From NCBI RefSeq assembly GCF_900108315.1, contig NZ_FNVB01000006.1:450493-514492 (forward strand): DNA of 64,000 bases, read 5' to 3'. This stretch comes from Saccharopolyspora kobensis. Lineage in GTDB: Bacteria > Actinomycetota > Actinomycetes > Mycobacteriales > Pseudonocardiaceae. Shown here one piece after another: positions 17,101-25,048 of this stretch. Each line of letters begins with the position of its first letter. The stretch's first letter is position 1. A program made the position numbers and the translations under genes. The notes beneath the pieces were generated by a model. The model had not been told where the DNA came from, did not search any database, and was given only the letters and a program-made list of their open reading frames with translations.

Positions 17101-17292
17101 TCAGTCGTTGAATTCGATGTTGGCCACGTTGCTGGCATCGATGTCCTGCCCGATGTCACCACCGATGTTGACCGCGACGATGATGTTGAACTGGTTGACG
17201 ATGGCGATGTTGCCGACGCCGAAGTTGCCGCTGAGCGCTTCCCGCGAGGGCAGCAGCTCCACCGACTGGCTCGACAGCTCGAATCCGTGCAT
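17101..17292 (-). CDS. Short peptide 1, candidate precursor of the M50 cluster
   Basis: 63 residues. Leader-like N-terminus MHGFELSSQSVELLPSREAL with the motif ELLPSREALSG (12-22), then a hydrophobic Asn/Ile-rich stretch NIAIVNQFNIIVAVN (28-42) and GGDIGQDID (44-52). GGAGGAG lies seven bases before ATG 17292, which fixes the start; the longer in-frame ATG at 17364 would have none. The ELLPxRxALxG and GGDIxQDID blocks are shared with peptide 2. The alternating N/Q pattern recalls curli-like self-assembling sequences. No Cys is present, so lanthionine-type modification is unlikely. Product and fate are unknown. Confidence 0.8.
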   Translation of the reverse strand: MHGFELSSQSVELLPSREALSGNFGVGNIAIVNQFNIIVAVNIGGDIGQDIDASNVANIEFND

Positions 17293-17378
17293 CTCTGTCT
17301 CCTCCGTGGCTGTGGACCCGGGCCGCTCACCGCGCGCAGCAGCGGTGAGCGGCCGGGAACTCATCAGCTGGTACCGGG

Positions 17379-17585
17379 TCAGTGCTTGGCGCTCTGGTCG
17401 ACGTTGGCGTTGTTGAACGCCGTCACGTCGACGTCACCGGCGAAGGAGTCGTTGTCGACGTCAACGTCGACGTCCTGGTCGACGTCGATGTCCTGGTCGA
17501 TGTCCCCTCCGAAGTTGTCCCACCAGCAGCCACCGAGGGCCTTGCGCTCGGGAAGCAGTTCTGCGAACTCGTGGGTCTCGAACAT
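17379..17585 (-). CDS. Short peptide 2, candidate precursor with Asp-Val repeats
   Basis: 68 residues. MFETHEFAELLPERKALGG (1-19) carries the same ELLPxRxALxG motif as peptide 1 and ends in a double glycine before CWWDNF. GGDIDQDID (26-34) follows, then an acidic alternating Asp-Val/Ile tract to about residue 45 and a C-terminal FNNANVDQSAKH. The alternation predicts an extended, strongly acidic strand that might bind calcium or stack. AGGAG stands six bases before ATG 17585. It is the first gene after the cluster's SARP-type repeats and is separated by 86 bases from peptide 1. No known family was recognised. Confidence 0.8.
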   Translation of the reverse strand: MFETHEFAELLPERKALGGCWWDNFGGDIDQDIDVDQDVDVDVDNDSFAGDVDVTAFNNANVDQSAKH

Positions 17586-17654
17586 GGTTGCTCCTAGTTC
17601 GTTCGACGGAATTTCGACTGCGGCTCAGCCGCTGGGGACGAGTACGCCAGAGAC

Positions 17655-17687
17655 CCGTCACCAGGCCGTCACCAGCGCGTCACGCTG
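17655..17687 (-). promoter_or_regulatory. 11-bp direct repeats, probable SARP binding site
   Basis: Three consecutive 11-mers, ccgtcaccagg, ccgtcaccagc and gcgtcacgctg (plus-strand reading), lie 70 bp upstream of peptide 2. SARP/AfsR proteins bind heptamer direct repeats on an 11-bp helical period just ahead of the -10 box. On the minus strand a TACTCG element follows about 10 bp after the last repeat. A SARP is encoded in the same cluster, so local activation is likely. Confidence 0.6.
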
Positions 17688-17828
17688 CGCTGCCACCCCC
17701 GCCGCCGACCCGGCGATGACGCTGCGTGTCCGCGCACGACCAGGGGAAACCCGTCCTGACAAGAGCTTTCCTAGATGGATCGGGTGAATCCGGAAAATCC
17801 TGCACGGATCCGCCCTCACCCAACGAAA

Positions 17829-17860
17829 AGCCCCGCGCACCTGGAGCGGGTGGCGGGGCT
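17829..17860 (-). terminator. Intrinsic terminator after the response regulator
   Basis: AGCCCCGC and GCGGGGCT form a perfect 8-bp stem; read on the minus strand the stem is followed by TTTTCGTTG. It lies 18 bases after the response-regulator stop and separates the two-component genes from the peptide genes. Confidence 0.8.
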
Positions 17861-17878
17861 GATGGCCTGCTCGGAGTG

Positions 17879-18538
17879 CTAGGCCTCCTGGTCCAGGCCG
17901 TGCTCGATGGCGTAGCGCGCCAGCTCCACCCGGTTGTGCAGCTGGAGCTTGCGCAGCGTGGACTGCACGTGGTTCTCCACGGTGCGGTGCGAGATGACCA
18001 GCTTCTTGGCGATCTGCCGGGCGGTCATCCCCTTGGCGACCAGCCGCAGCACCTCGGTCTCCCGGTCGGTCAGCTGCGGGGCCTGCGCGTCGGAGTCCGG
18101 GGTGATCGCCATCCGCCGGTACTCGCCGAGCACCAGACCGGCCAGCCCGGCGGTGAACACGGCGTCGCCTGCCGCCGTGCGCTGCACCGCGTCCACCAGC
18201 TCCGCCGCCGACGCCGACTTGACCAGGTACCCGGACGCCCCCGCCTTCACCGCCTCCAGCACGTCGCTGTGCTCGCCGCTGGCCGACAGCACCAGCACGC
18301 GGGTGCCGGGGATCTCCTGGGTGATCTGCAGGGTCGCGGTCACCCCGGAGGTGTCGCCGAGGTTGAGGTCCATCAGCACCACGTCGGGCTTGACGGTCCG
18401 CGCGATGCGCAGCGCGGACGCGGCGTCGCTGGCGGTGGCCAGCACCTCGAAACCGCGTTCGGCCAGGTCGCGGGCGACCCCGTCGCGCCACATCGGGTGG
18501 TCGTCGACGACCATCACGGACACGGGCGGCTCGCTCAT
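17879..18538 (-). CDS. NarL/LuxR-type response regulator (MacR-like)
   Basis: A 219-residue regulator. The receiver domain (about 7-122) has the acidic pair VVDDH, the phosphoacceptor Asp in VVLMDLNLG, and the conserved switch residues VLSAS and VKSAS. The C-terminal LuxR HTH is LTDRETEVLRLVAKGMTARQIA and ends ARYAIEHGL. Its ATG overlaps the sensor kinase stop (ATGA at 18535-18538), so the pair is translationally coupled. The kinase resembles the DUF5931/MacS group, whose Streptomyces partner MacR controls development and antibiotics; a role in regulating the adjoining peptide cluster is plausible but unproven. Confidence 0.92.
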   Translation of the reverse strand: MSEPPVSVMVVDDHPMWRDGVARDLAERGFEVLATASDAASALRIARTVKPDVVLMDLNLGDTSGVTATLQITQEIPGTRVLVLSASGEHSDVLEAVKAGASGYLVKSASAAELVDAVQRTAAGDAVFTAGLAGLVLGEYRRMAITPDSDAQAPQLTDRETEVLRLVAKGMTARQIAKKLVISHRTVENHVQSTLRKLQLHNRVELARYAIEHGLDQEA

Positions 18539-19737
18539 CGCTCTCCTCCTCTGCGGCGCTTGGCCGGTTTCGCAACGGGCAGGGGAACCCGGATCTCCCA
18601 CTCGGTCCCTTCGCCGGGCTCGGTGTCCAGGGTGATCGTGCCACCAAGACCGTCCACCCGGCCCCGGATCGACTTGGCCACGCCGAGCCGTCCCTCGGCC
18701 GCGGCCTCGTCCAGCCGGCCCTCGGGGATGCCCGGCCCGTCGTCGCGGACGCTGAGCACGACCTCGTCCGGCAGCTCCTCCAGCAGCACCCAGGCCTGGG
18801 CGTCCGGGCCGGCGTGCTTCTCGACGTTGGCCAGCGACTCGCGGACCACGGCGAACAGCTCGGAGCTCAGCGGTTCTTCCAGGAGCACCGGATTGCCCGG
18901 CACGGACACGTGGATGCGGCCGGTGCGCAGCACCTGGAGCCGTGCGGCCAGGTCCGTCGCGCCGTTCTCGGTGGGTTCCTGCGGGGTGGTGGCGACCAGC
19001 GCGCGCAGCGCGATCTCCTGCTCCCCGGCCAGCTTCGCCAGCTCGGCGGCCTCGCCGCCCAGCTCCGTGCCGCGGCGGCGCACCCGCGCCAGCACCTGCA
19101 GCACGCTGTCGTGGATGTCGCGGGCCAGCCGCTCGCGCTCGGCGGTCGCGGCTTCCGCGCGCAGCGCGCGGGCCAGGCGCGCGGTGGTGCTGCGGGCGCT
19201 GTTGGAGGCCAGCCCGATCACCGCTCCGACGCCGATCAGCAGCACCGTGTCCAGCACCATGTCCGGGGACGTCTTCCACCGGAGCAGGAAGTTGCAGCCC
19301 GCCGCGAAGATCCCGGAGGCGATGCCGCCGGACATGCCCCACTGCGCGGCGGCCGCGGTGATCATCGTCGGGTGCCAGGCCGTCACCACCGTCGGCCAGC
19401 TCTCCGTCATCTGCTCCTCGGTGAGGATGAACTCGCTGCTCATGAACAGCACCGTCACCACGACCTGGTCCAGCGCGACGAGCAGATCGGTGCGGCCGCA
19501 GCGCTTCGAGTAGCGCCAGACGGTGAACGCGGTCCACAGGCCCATCAGCACGAGGACCACGACGGCCAGCCACGGACGCGCGTAGGAGTCGAACTGGAAG
19601 ATGACCCATGCGCACGCGTAGAAGAACGTCACGACGCGGAAGACGTTGTGCCCACGCCAGAGCGGCGAGCGGCCATCGGTCACCCGCGGTTCGTTCGACA
19701 GCGGACTGCTCAAGTTCGCTCCTTCCCAGCGGACCAT
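18535..19737 (-). CDS. Membrane sensor histidine kinase (MacS/DUF5931-like)
   Basis: A 400-residue NarX-class kinase. The N-terminal half holds about five or six membrane helices (VVTFFYACAWVIFQF, WLAVVVLVLMGLW, VLDTVLLIGVGAVIGLA). The DHp helix has the phosphorylatable His in ERLARDIHDSVLQVL, and the ATPase domain has NVEKHAG and DDGPGIPEGRL. The frame opens at ATG 19737, but TTG 19713 has AAGGAG five bases ahead and gives a more normal start (LSSPLSNEP), so the first eight residues are doubtful. It is co-transcribed with the response regulator and lies upstream of the peptide genes. The stimulus is unknown. Confidence 0.9.
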   Translation of the reverse strand: MVRWEGANLSSPLSNEPRVTDGRSPLWRGHNVFRVVTFFYACAWVIFQFDSYARPWLAVVVLVLMGLWTAFTVWRYSKRCGRTDLLVALDQVVVTVLFMSSEFILTEEQMTESWPTVVTAWHPTMITAAAAQWGMSGGIASGIFAAGCNFLLRWKTSPDMVLDTVLLIGVGAVIGLASNSARSTTARLARALRAEAATAERERLARDIHDSVLQVLARVRRRGTELGGEAAELAKLAGEQEIALRALVATTPQEPTENGATDLAARLQVLRTGRIHVSVPGNPVLLEEPLSSELFAVVRESLANVEKHAGPDAQAWVLLEELPDEVVLSVRDDGPGIPEGRLDEAAAEGRLGVAKSIRGRVDGLGGTITLDTEPGEGTEWEIRVPLPVAKPAKRRRGGER

Positions 19738-20016
19738 CCTGCCGTACCGAGAGGTTCACGGAGACCGCCGGACCGACCACCCCAGGTGTTTGTGATCACC
19801 AGCATCGTGCCGAAGAACCCGCGCTCGTGGTCGGTCCGCGCGGCGGCGCGGGTGGCGGAATCTCGGGCTTCGCCCGGCTGCGCGGTCCGTTCTGGCCGCG
19901 GCGGTGCGAGCTGCGGGATGGACCGAGCGGCTTCGAAGACGAAGACGACAAGACTCCGGGTGGCGGGCAACCAGGAGGCCACTCGCTGTGCAAGGCTGCG
20001 CACGGGAGGTGATCGA
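19738..20016. other. Divergent promoter region between kinase and GGDEF genes
   Basis: This 279-bp stretch separates the kinase (minus) and the diguanylate cyclase (plus). Frames crossing it have poor composition, and no strong dyad was found. It presumably holds both promoters. Confidence 0.5.
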
Positions 20017-21213
20017 ATGGGCGGCTGGCTGCTGTGGCGACTCCGGCCGGCGGCGATCGCCTACGTGCTGCTCGTCCAAGCGGTGGCGCTGGCGCTGCTC
20101 GGACTGGTGGTCGCGACCAGCCGCGATCCGGCGCCCCGGGAGCTGCTGACCTTCGTCATGCTGGCCGCCACCGCGGGCACGGTCATCGTGGTCACCTCGG
20201 TGTCGATCAACGTGAAACGCCAGATCAGGCGCAACCCGTGGACGCTGCACATCGCCTACCTGGCCACCGGCACCCTCGTCCTGCCGCCGAACCTGCTGGT
20301 GCTCCTGCTGCTCGGGCCGACCCTGCACGGGGTGCTCGACGGCCGCCCGGAGCTGCACCGCTGGCTGTTCACCACGGCGGCGACCACGATCGCGACGCTG
20401 TCCGCGCGGTGCGCCATCGGCTGGTCGGAACCGGCGTGGGGTGCGGTGCAGTTCGTGCTGGCCGGCGCGATCCTGCTGCTGGTGCGCGCCTTCCTGGTCG
20501 CCATCGGGCTCCGGCTGCGCAACCCGGAGGCGCCACGCCAGCACGTGCTCGGCGAACCGATCGACGTGCTGCTCGGCATCGTCGCGGCGAGCCTCGGCGG
20601 GCTGCTGGCGGTGGCGATCACCCACGAGCCGGCCAGCGCGCTGCTCGCGGGGCCACCGCTGGTGCTGCTGGACCTCGCCGGGCAGCTGCCGCAGTGGCGG
20701 CGCTCGGCGCAGCACGACGCCAAGACCGGCCTGGCCAACGTGGCCCACTGGGAGCGCCTGGCGCGCACCGAGCTGGCCCGGGCGCGGAGCCGCGAGCAGG
20801 CGGTCTCGCTGCTGCTGCTGGACCTGGACCACTTCAAGCGGGTCAACGACGAGATCGGCCACCTGGCCGGGGACACCGTGCTGGCCGCGGTCGCGATGAT
20901 GCTGCGCAGCAGCGTGCGGCGGGAGGACGTGGTCGGCCGGTTCGGCGGCGAGGAGTTCGTGGTGCTGCTGCCCGCCACCGGCGCCGACCTGGCCTGCTCG
21001 GTGGCCGACCGGATCCGGCGCTCGACGGCGGCCCTGTCGGTGCCCGCTCGCGACATCGAGGGCGAGCCGCGCGAGATCGACGACCTGACGGTGAGCATCG
21101 GCGTGGCCACCACGACCCGCTTCGGCTACCAGCTCCCGGACCTGCTGATCGCGGCCGACGCGGCCCTCCTCGCGGCGAAGTCGGCGGGCCGCAACGCGGT
21201 CACCCTCGCCTGA
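20017..21213 (+). CDS. Membrane diguanylate cyclase with GGEEF site
   Basis: A 398-residue enzyme predicted to make cyclic di-GMP from two GTP. About six membrane helices fill residues 1-215 (AYVLLVQAVALALLGLVV, LLTFVMLAATAGTVIVV, LVLPPNLLVLLLLG). The GGDEF domain (about 225-398) has DLDHFKRVND and the active signature RFGGEEFVVLLP. An RxxD inhibitory site (RRED) stands five residues before GGEEF, so feedback inhibition is expected. GGGAGGT precedes ATG 20017. It probably feeds the c-di-GMP pool that controls development in filamentous actinomycetes (known for BldD); a direct link here is inference. Confidence 0.93.
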   Translation: MGGWLLWRLRPAAIAYVLLVQAVALALLGLVVATSRDPAPRELLTFVMLAATAGTVIVVTSVSINVKRQIRRNPWTLHIAYLATGTLVLPPNLLVLLLLGPTLHGVLDGRPELHRWLFTTAATTIATLSARCAIGWSEPAWGAVQFVLAGAILLLVRAFLVAIGLRLRNPEAPRQHVLGEPIDVLLGIVAASLGGLLAVAITHEPASALLAGPPLVLLDLAGQLPQWRRSAQHDAKTGLANVAHWERLARTELARARSREQAVSLLLLDLDHFKRVNDEIGHLAGDTVLAAVAMMLRSSVRREDVVGRFGGEEFVVLLPATGADLACSVADRIRRSTAALSVPARDIEGEPREIDDLTVSIGVATTTRFGYQLPDLLIAADAALLAAKSAGRNAVTLA

Positions 21214-21222
21214 CCGCGCCGG

Positions 21223-22386
21223 TCAGCGATCGGCGGTGGGCTCGGGTTCCTTGTCCTCCGGAGGATCGGCGGGTTCGTCCGGAGCCGGTTCCAGGGGCAC
21301 TTCGGGCTCCGGCTCGTCCTCGTCGACCAGGGAACGGATCGAGGCGTTCAGGACCGCCACCAGCGGCACCGCCAGCAGCGCGCCGACGATGCCGGAGACC
21401 ACCGCGCCGATGCTGATCGCCAGGACCACGGCCAGCGCGTGCAGCTGCACCGCGCGGCCCAGCAGCAGCGGCTGCAGGACGTTGCCCTCCAGCTGCTGCA
21501 CCAGGAGCACCACGCCGACCACGATCAGCGCCGTCACCCAGCCCTTGGTCACCAGCGCGACCAGCACCGCGACCGAACCCGAGGCGACCGCACCGACGAT
21601 CGGCACGAAACCGCCCAGGAACACCAGCGCGGCCAGCGGGATCGCCAGCGGCACCCCGAGGATCACCAGGCCCAGCCCGATGCCCAGCGCGTCGACCACC
21701 GCCACCATCGCGGTCGCCCGCACGTAGCCGACCAGCGATTCGAAACCGCGGCAGCCCGCCCGGTCCACCTTGGCCCGGACGTGCTTCGGGGCCAGCTTGA
21801 TCACGAACAGCCACACCCCGCGGCCGTCGTGCAGGAAGTAGATCAGCGTGAACAGCGCCAGCACCAGGCCGGTCAGGAAGTTGCCGAAGGTGCCCGCGGT
21901 GGACAGCGCGCCGCTGGTCAGCATCGCCTGGTTGGCCTGCAGCCAGTCCTGCGCCTGCTGCAGGTAGTTGTCGATCTGGGCGTCGTTGATCTGCAGCGGG
22001 CTCTCGGCCAGCTGCGTCTTGAGCGCGGTGAGCGAGGCGATGACCTGCCGCTGCAGGTCCGGGAAGCCGTCGATGAACGCGCTGATGACGAAGGTGAGCA
22101 CGCCGCCGACCACGGCCAGCCCGCCGATCAGCACGAGCGCGGTCGCCAGCGCGCGCGGCACCCCGCGCCGCGCCAGCCCGGCGACCAACGGGGCCAGCAG
22201 CGCGGACAGCAGCATCGCGATGGCCACCGGGATCACGACGACGTAGATCTGCCCGAGGACCAGCCCGAGCACGTACACGGCGCCGAGGATGACCAGTGTC
22301 CGCCAGCTCAAGGCGGCCGAAACGCGCAGCGCGCGCGGGAGCGCACTGACCGCATCGTCCCGTTCGGCGATCTTGAAGTCGTTCAC
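21223..22386 (-). CDS. AI-2E family (PerM/YhhQ-type) membrane permease
   Basis: A 387-residue protein of the AI-2E/TqsA transporter superfamily with about eight membrane segments. Typical elements are the N-terminal VLGLVLGQIYVVVIPVAIAMLLSALLAPL, the soluble PDLQRQVIASL/NYLQQAQDWLQ middle helix and the conserved LVGYVRATAMVAVVDALGIGLGLVILGVPLA region split around the central loop; GGFVPIVGAVASG follows. It ends in an acidic Pro-rich cytoplasmic tail (EPEPEVPLEPAPDEP). GTG 22386 (VNDFKIAERDD) is preferred; ATG 22425 is in frame. Substrates of actinobacterial members are unknown and some act as Na/Li exchangers. Confidence 0.85.
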   Translation of the reverse strand: MNDFKIAERDDAVSALPRALRVSAALSWRTLVILGAVYVLGLVLGQIYVVVIPVAIAMLLSALLAPLVAGLARRGVPRALATALVLIGGLAVVGGVLTFVISAFIDGFPDLQRQVIASLTALKTQLAESPLQINDAQIDNYLQQAQDWLQANQAMLTSGALSTAGTFGNFLTGLVLALFTLIYFLHDGRGVWLFVIKLAPKHVRAKVDRAGCRGFESLVGYVRATAMVAVVDALGIGLGLVILGVPLAIPLAALVFLGGFVPIVGAVASGSVAVLVALVTKGWVTALIVVGVVLLVQQLEGNVLQPLLLGRAVQLHALAVVLAISIGAVVSGIVGALLAVPLVAVLNASIRSLVDEDEPEPEVPLEPAPDEPADPPEDKEPEPTADR

Positions 22387-22591
22387 CCCGTCACCGTAGC
22401 GCCGTGCGGGGCCACGAGGCGGCATATGACGACAGCCAGCGACGTCGCCCGGACGCCAGTAACCCGATGTAGCGAACCTGTCGCCCAGCGCTTACGTCCG
22501 CGGCGGTTGCTTTGAAAGAGTGCGCCACGGCAAGCAGGAGATCCAGTCCTGTGGGGAGTCACCGCTGAGCCGAGGAGGTTCTGGCCCCGAG

Positions 22592-23401
22592 ATGTCCCGC
22601 CGCGACCGCACGACGGGAGCCGCCCGACCGTGGCGGCTGTTCGGTCGTGCCCTGGTGGTGGCGGGCGCGACGGTCGCCGGAACCTCCGCGGCTTGGTTGC
22701 TCGGCCACGGTCCCGCCGACGCGGCGGACCTGCCCGCGGCCGAGGACGCGGCCGAACGCCCCGCCGCCGAGGCGCAGGAGGGCGACCAGCCCGGCCCGAC
22801 GGACTTCTCGCTCACCCGGCTCGACCCGCTCCGGCTGGTCAGCTCCGGGCCGGCCGGGAAGCTGCTCGACGCCGCGCAGCCGGTCACCGACGCCGCGCAG
22901 CCGGTCACCGAGGTGCTGCGGCAGCCCGCCGCCGAAGTCGGGCAGGTCGCCGGCGAGGCGCTAGAGGTGACCGAAACCCAGACCAGCGCTCCGGCGCCCG
23001 TCGCGGCCGACGGGCCCGAGGCGCCGCCGCAACCACCGGCGGAGACCGGTCCGCCACCGCTCGTCGTGCCACCACCAGCGGTCGAGAGCCCGGCGCAGGA
23101 CGTCACCGAACCCGTCCGAGCACCGCGCCCGAGCCAGCCGCTGCGGCTGGAGCCGCCCGCGCCGGAACCGCCGGCGCAGCCGAGCGCCCCGACCCGCTCC
23201 GCCCCCTTCGTGCTGCCCGCGCCGCCCGGCGCACCCGGCTTCGGGAGCCCGACCGACGGGCCGCACCACAACACCACCGCGCTCGGCTGGTACCCGGCCG
23301 CGCCGGTCCGCGTCCCGGCCTTCGCCGGGGCGCCCGCCTGCGACCTCGCGGGAACGCCGGTCGGCGTCCCGGAGCCGCAGCCCGGGACCACTCCCGACTG
23401 A
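22592..23401 (+). CDS. Pro-rich exported or membrane-anchored protein
   Basis: A 269-residue protein of unknown function. A basic start (MSRRDRTTGAARPWRLFGR) leads to a hydrophobic helix ALVVAGATVAGTSAAWLLG and an Ala-rich cleavage region (ADAADLP). The rest is low-complexity Pro/Ala/Glu with a direct duplication of DAAQPVT (about residues 90-103) and a C-terminal block HHNTTALGWYPAAPVRVP ending with a single Cys. GGAGG is 13 bases before ATG 22592, which is long. It stands 160 bp upstream of the second secreted protein in the same direction, so both may be cell-envelope proteins of one operon. Confidence 0.65.
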   Translation: MSRRDRTTGAARPWRLFGRALVVAGATVAGTSAAWLLGHGPADAADLPAAEDAAERPAAEAQEGDQPGPTDFSLTRLDPLRLVSSGPAGKLLDAAQPVTDAAQPVTEVLRQPAAEVGQVAGEALEVTETQTSAPAPVAADGPEAPPQPPAETGPPPLVVPPPAVESPAQDVTEPVRAPRPSQPLRLEPPAPEPPAQPSAPTRSAPFVLPAPPGAPGFGSPTDGPHHNTTALGWYPAAPVRVPAFAGAPACDLAGTPVGVPEPQPGTTPD

Positions 23402-23560
23402 TCGCGCTGCGCCGGTCGGCGCGGCGAGCACCCCGCCGCGATCCGGCCGCGCGAACTCGAAGCCGATTCCCGCAATGCCCGCTGCCGCGCCGCACGCACC
23501 CGGCCGGCGGTGCGGCGCTCGAAATCTCCCCGCAGGGGAAACCTCGTTAAGGAGCGATCC

Positions 23561-24892
23561 ATGCAGACTTGGGCGAAGCGCGGCGTGCAGGCCGCGCTGG
23601 TCACCGGTGGGATGCTGGCCGTCGGCAGCGGCGTCGCATCCGCCGAGCAGGCCTGCCCCGAGCGCCCGAACTCGCCGCTGGGCGAGTCGGCGAACGCGCT
23701 CGACCAGCTCGGCACCGGCGGGCGCTGCCTGTCCGGTGACCTGTTCCCGGAGAACGCGCAGCTGAACGCGCCGCTCGTGGAGTCGCGCGCCGCGCACCAG
23801 GTGACCGCGCTGGCAGGCACCATCGACCCGGTGCGGGACCTGCTGCCCGCGGTCGAGAACGACATGACCCGGGAGATGCCCGCGCTGCGCGACTGGCACA
23901 CCGGAGCGCCGGTGGCCCCGCTGCACCTGGCGGGCTGGATCGCCGACCCGGCGGACGCGCGCCCGCTGGAGCTGGCGGGCCTGCCGCCCTTCGACGGCGA
24001 CCGGCCGGTCACCCCGGCCGAGGGCTTCCACCGCTCGCTGAGCTGGGCCGGGCCCATCGGCGAGGTGATCCGAGGAGGTGCGGCTGCCCTCGATGCGGGG
24101 GCGTTTCGCCCGGGTGCGCTCCTGGATGTCCCTGCAGATCTGCTGACCCCGCACGACGACCTGGTCTACTTCGACGGCTTCGGCCAGGCGGACGGCATCG
24201 TCGAGCTGTGGGAGGGCGTGCTCGCCGCGCCGCAGGGCGGCCTGGTCACCCCGGACCGCGTCGACCTCACCTCCGCCGAGCTGCCGGGCCTGCGCAACCA
24301 GCTGCACACCGTCCCGGGCGAGGTGCTGGCGGGCGCGCTGTCCGCGGTGGCCGCCCAGCCGACCCCGCGCAACGACTTCGTGCCGCTGGAGGTGCCGGGC
24401 GAGCTGCAGGCCAAGGCCGCCGAGATCCCGGACCTCACCGGCCTCTCGCTGGTCGAGCTGAGCCGCACGCCGGGCACGACGCAGCGCAGCGAATCCCCCG
24501 GCGTCCAGGCTCCGCTGCCGGTGCTGGGCGAGCTCAACGCGCTCGGCGGCGGGCAGACCTCGGTGCCCACCGTCAGCCGGATCACCTCCGCCTTGGACGC
24601 GCCCGCGCCGCGCACCGTGAACTTCACCGCCGCGCCGCTGGAGTCGGCCGTCGCGGTCGAGGTGGTCGACGAGCTGCGCGCCGCGACGCCGGAGCACAAG
24701 CTGATCACCGAGAGCCCGCTGCGCCCGGCCCCGGCCCCGCGCGCCGGCGGCATGTCCCTGCCGGTGCTCGGCGGCGGCGTCCCGGACATCACCGCGGTGC
24801 AGGACCAGACCCTGCCGCTGCCCGGCCTGACCCAGCAGGGCACGCCGCGCGGCTTCGAGAACGCGGACACGATCATCTTCAGCCGGATCTGA
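23561..24892 (+). CDS. Secreted protein of unknown function
   Basis: A 443-residue protein with a Sec signal peptide (MQTWAKRGVQAALVTGGMLAVGSGVASA, cleavage after ASA near residue 28) and a mature start EQACPERP. The mature part has mixed Pro/Leu-rich segments and only two Cys (near 32 and 53), which could form a disulfide. The ELPGL, EIPDLTGLSLVEL and LPVLGELNALGG segments suggest loosely repeated LPxL units. AAGGAG lies seven bases before ATG 23561, so the start is firm. A 16-bp terminator follows. I recognise no family. Confidence 0.75.
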   Translation: MQTWAKRGVQAALVTGGMLAVGSGVASAEQACPERPNSPLGESANALDQLGTGGRCLSGDLFPENAQLNAPLVESRAAHQVTALAGTIDPVRDLLPAVENDMTREMPALRDWHTGAPVAPLHLAGWIADPADARPLELAGLPPFDGDRPVTPAEGFHRSLSWAGPIGEVIRGGAAALDAGAFRPGALLDVPADLLTPHDDLVYFDGFGQADGIVELWEGVLAAPQGGLVTPDRVDLTSAELPGLRNQLHTVPGEVLAGALSAVAAQPTPRNDFVPLEVPGELQAKAAEIPDLTGLSLVELSRTPGTTQRSESPGVQAPLPVLGELNALGGGQTSVPTVSRITSALDAPAPRTVNFTAAPLESAVAVEVVDELRAATPEHKLITESPLRPAPAPRAGGMSLPVLGGGVPDITAVQDQTLPLPGLTQQGTPRGFENADTIIFSRI

Positions 24893-24904
24893 TCCACCGG
24901 ACGA

Positions 24905-24942
24905 GAACCGGGGCGGGAGCGCACGAGCTCCCGCCCCGGTTC
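24905..24942 (+). terminator. Strong terminator after the secreted protein
   Basis: A perfect 16-bp stem (24905-24920 with 24927-24942) with a 6-base loop begins 12 bases after the stop. It is one of the strongest hairpins in the window. Confidence 0.85.
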
Positions 24943-24974
24943 TGCGTTGGCGGTGGGGATCGTTCGGTGGTGGG

Positions 24975-25018
24975 CCGTGAGTGCTTTGCGGGGCAACGAC
25001 ACCCCGATGCGCTCACGG
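24975..25018. repeat. Dispersed hairpin repeat, family R1 degenerate copy
   Basis: The arms CCGTGAGTGCTTTGCGGGG and ...CCCCGATGCGCTCACGG keep the R1 ends (CCGTGAG/CTCACGG) and the GGGG/CCCC loop border, but pairing is imperfect and the loop has changed. Like the other two copies it lies between convergent genes (secreted protein and GT-C protein). Confidence 0.6.
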
Positions 25019-25048
25019 GCATCTACCAGCGCCGTCCGCGGCCAGGTA

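Noticed and set aside
21223..22386. Quorum-sensing exporter of AI-2
   Set aside because: The family name is historical; no luxS or AI-2 genes are near, so only 'permease' is supported.
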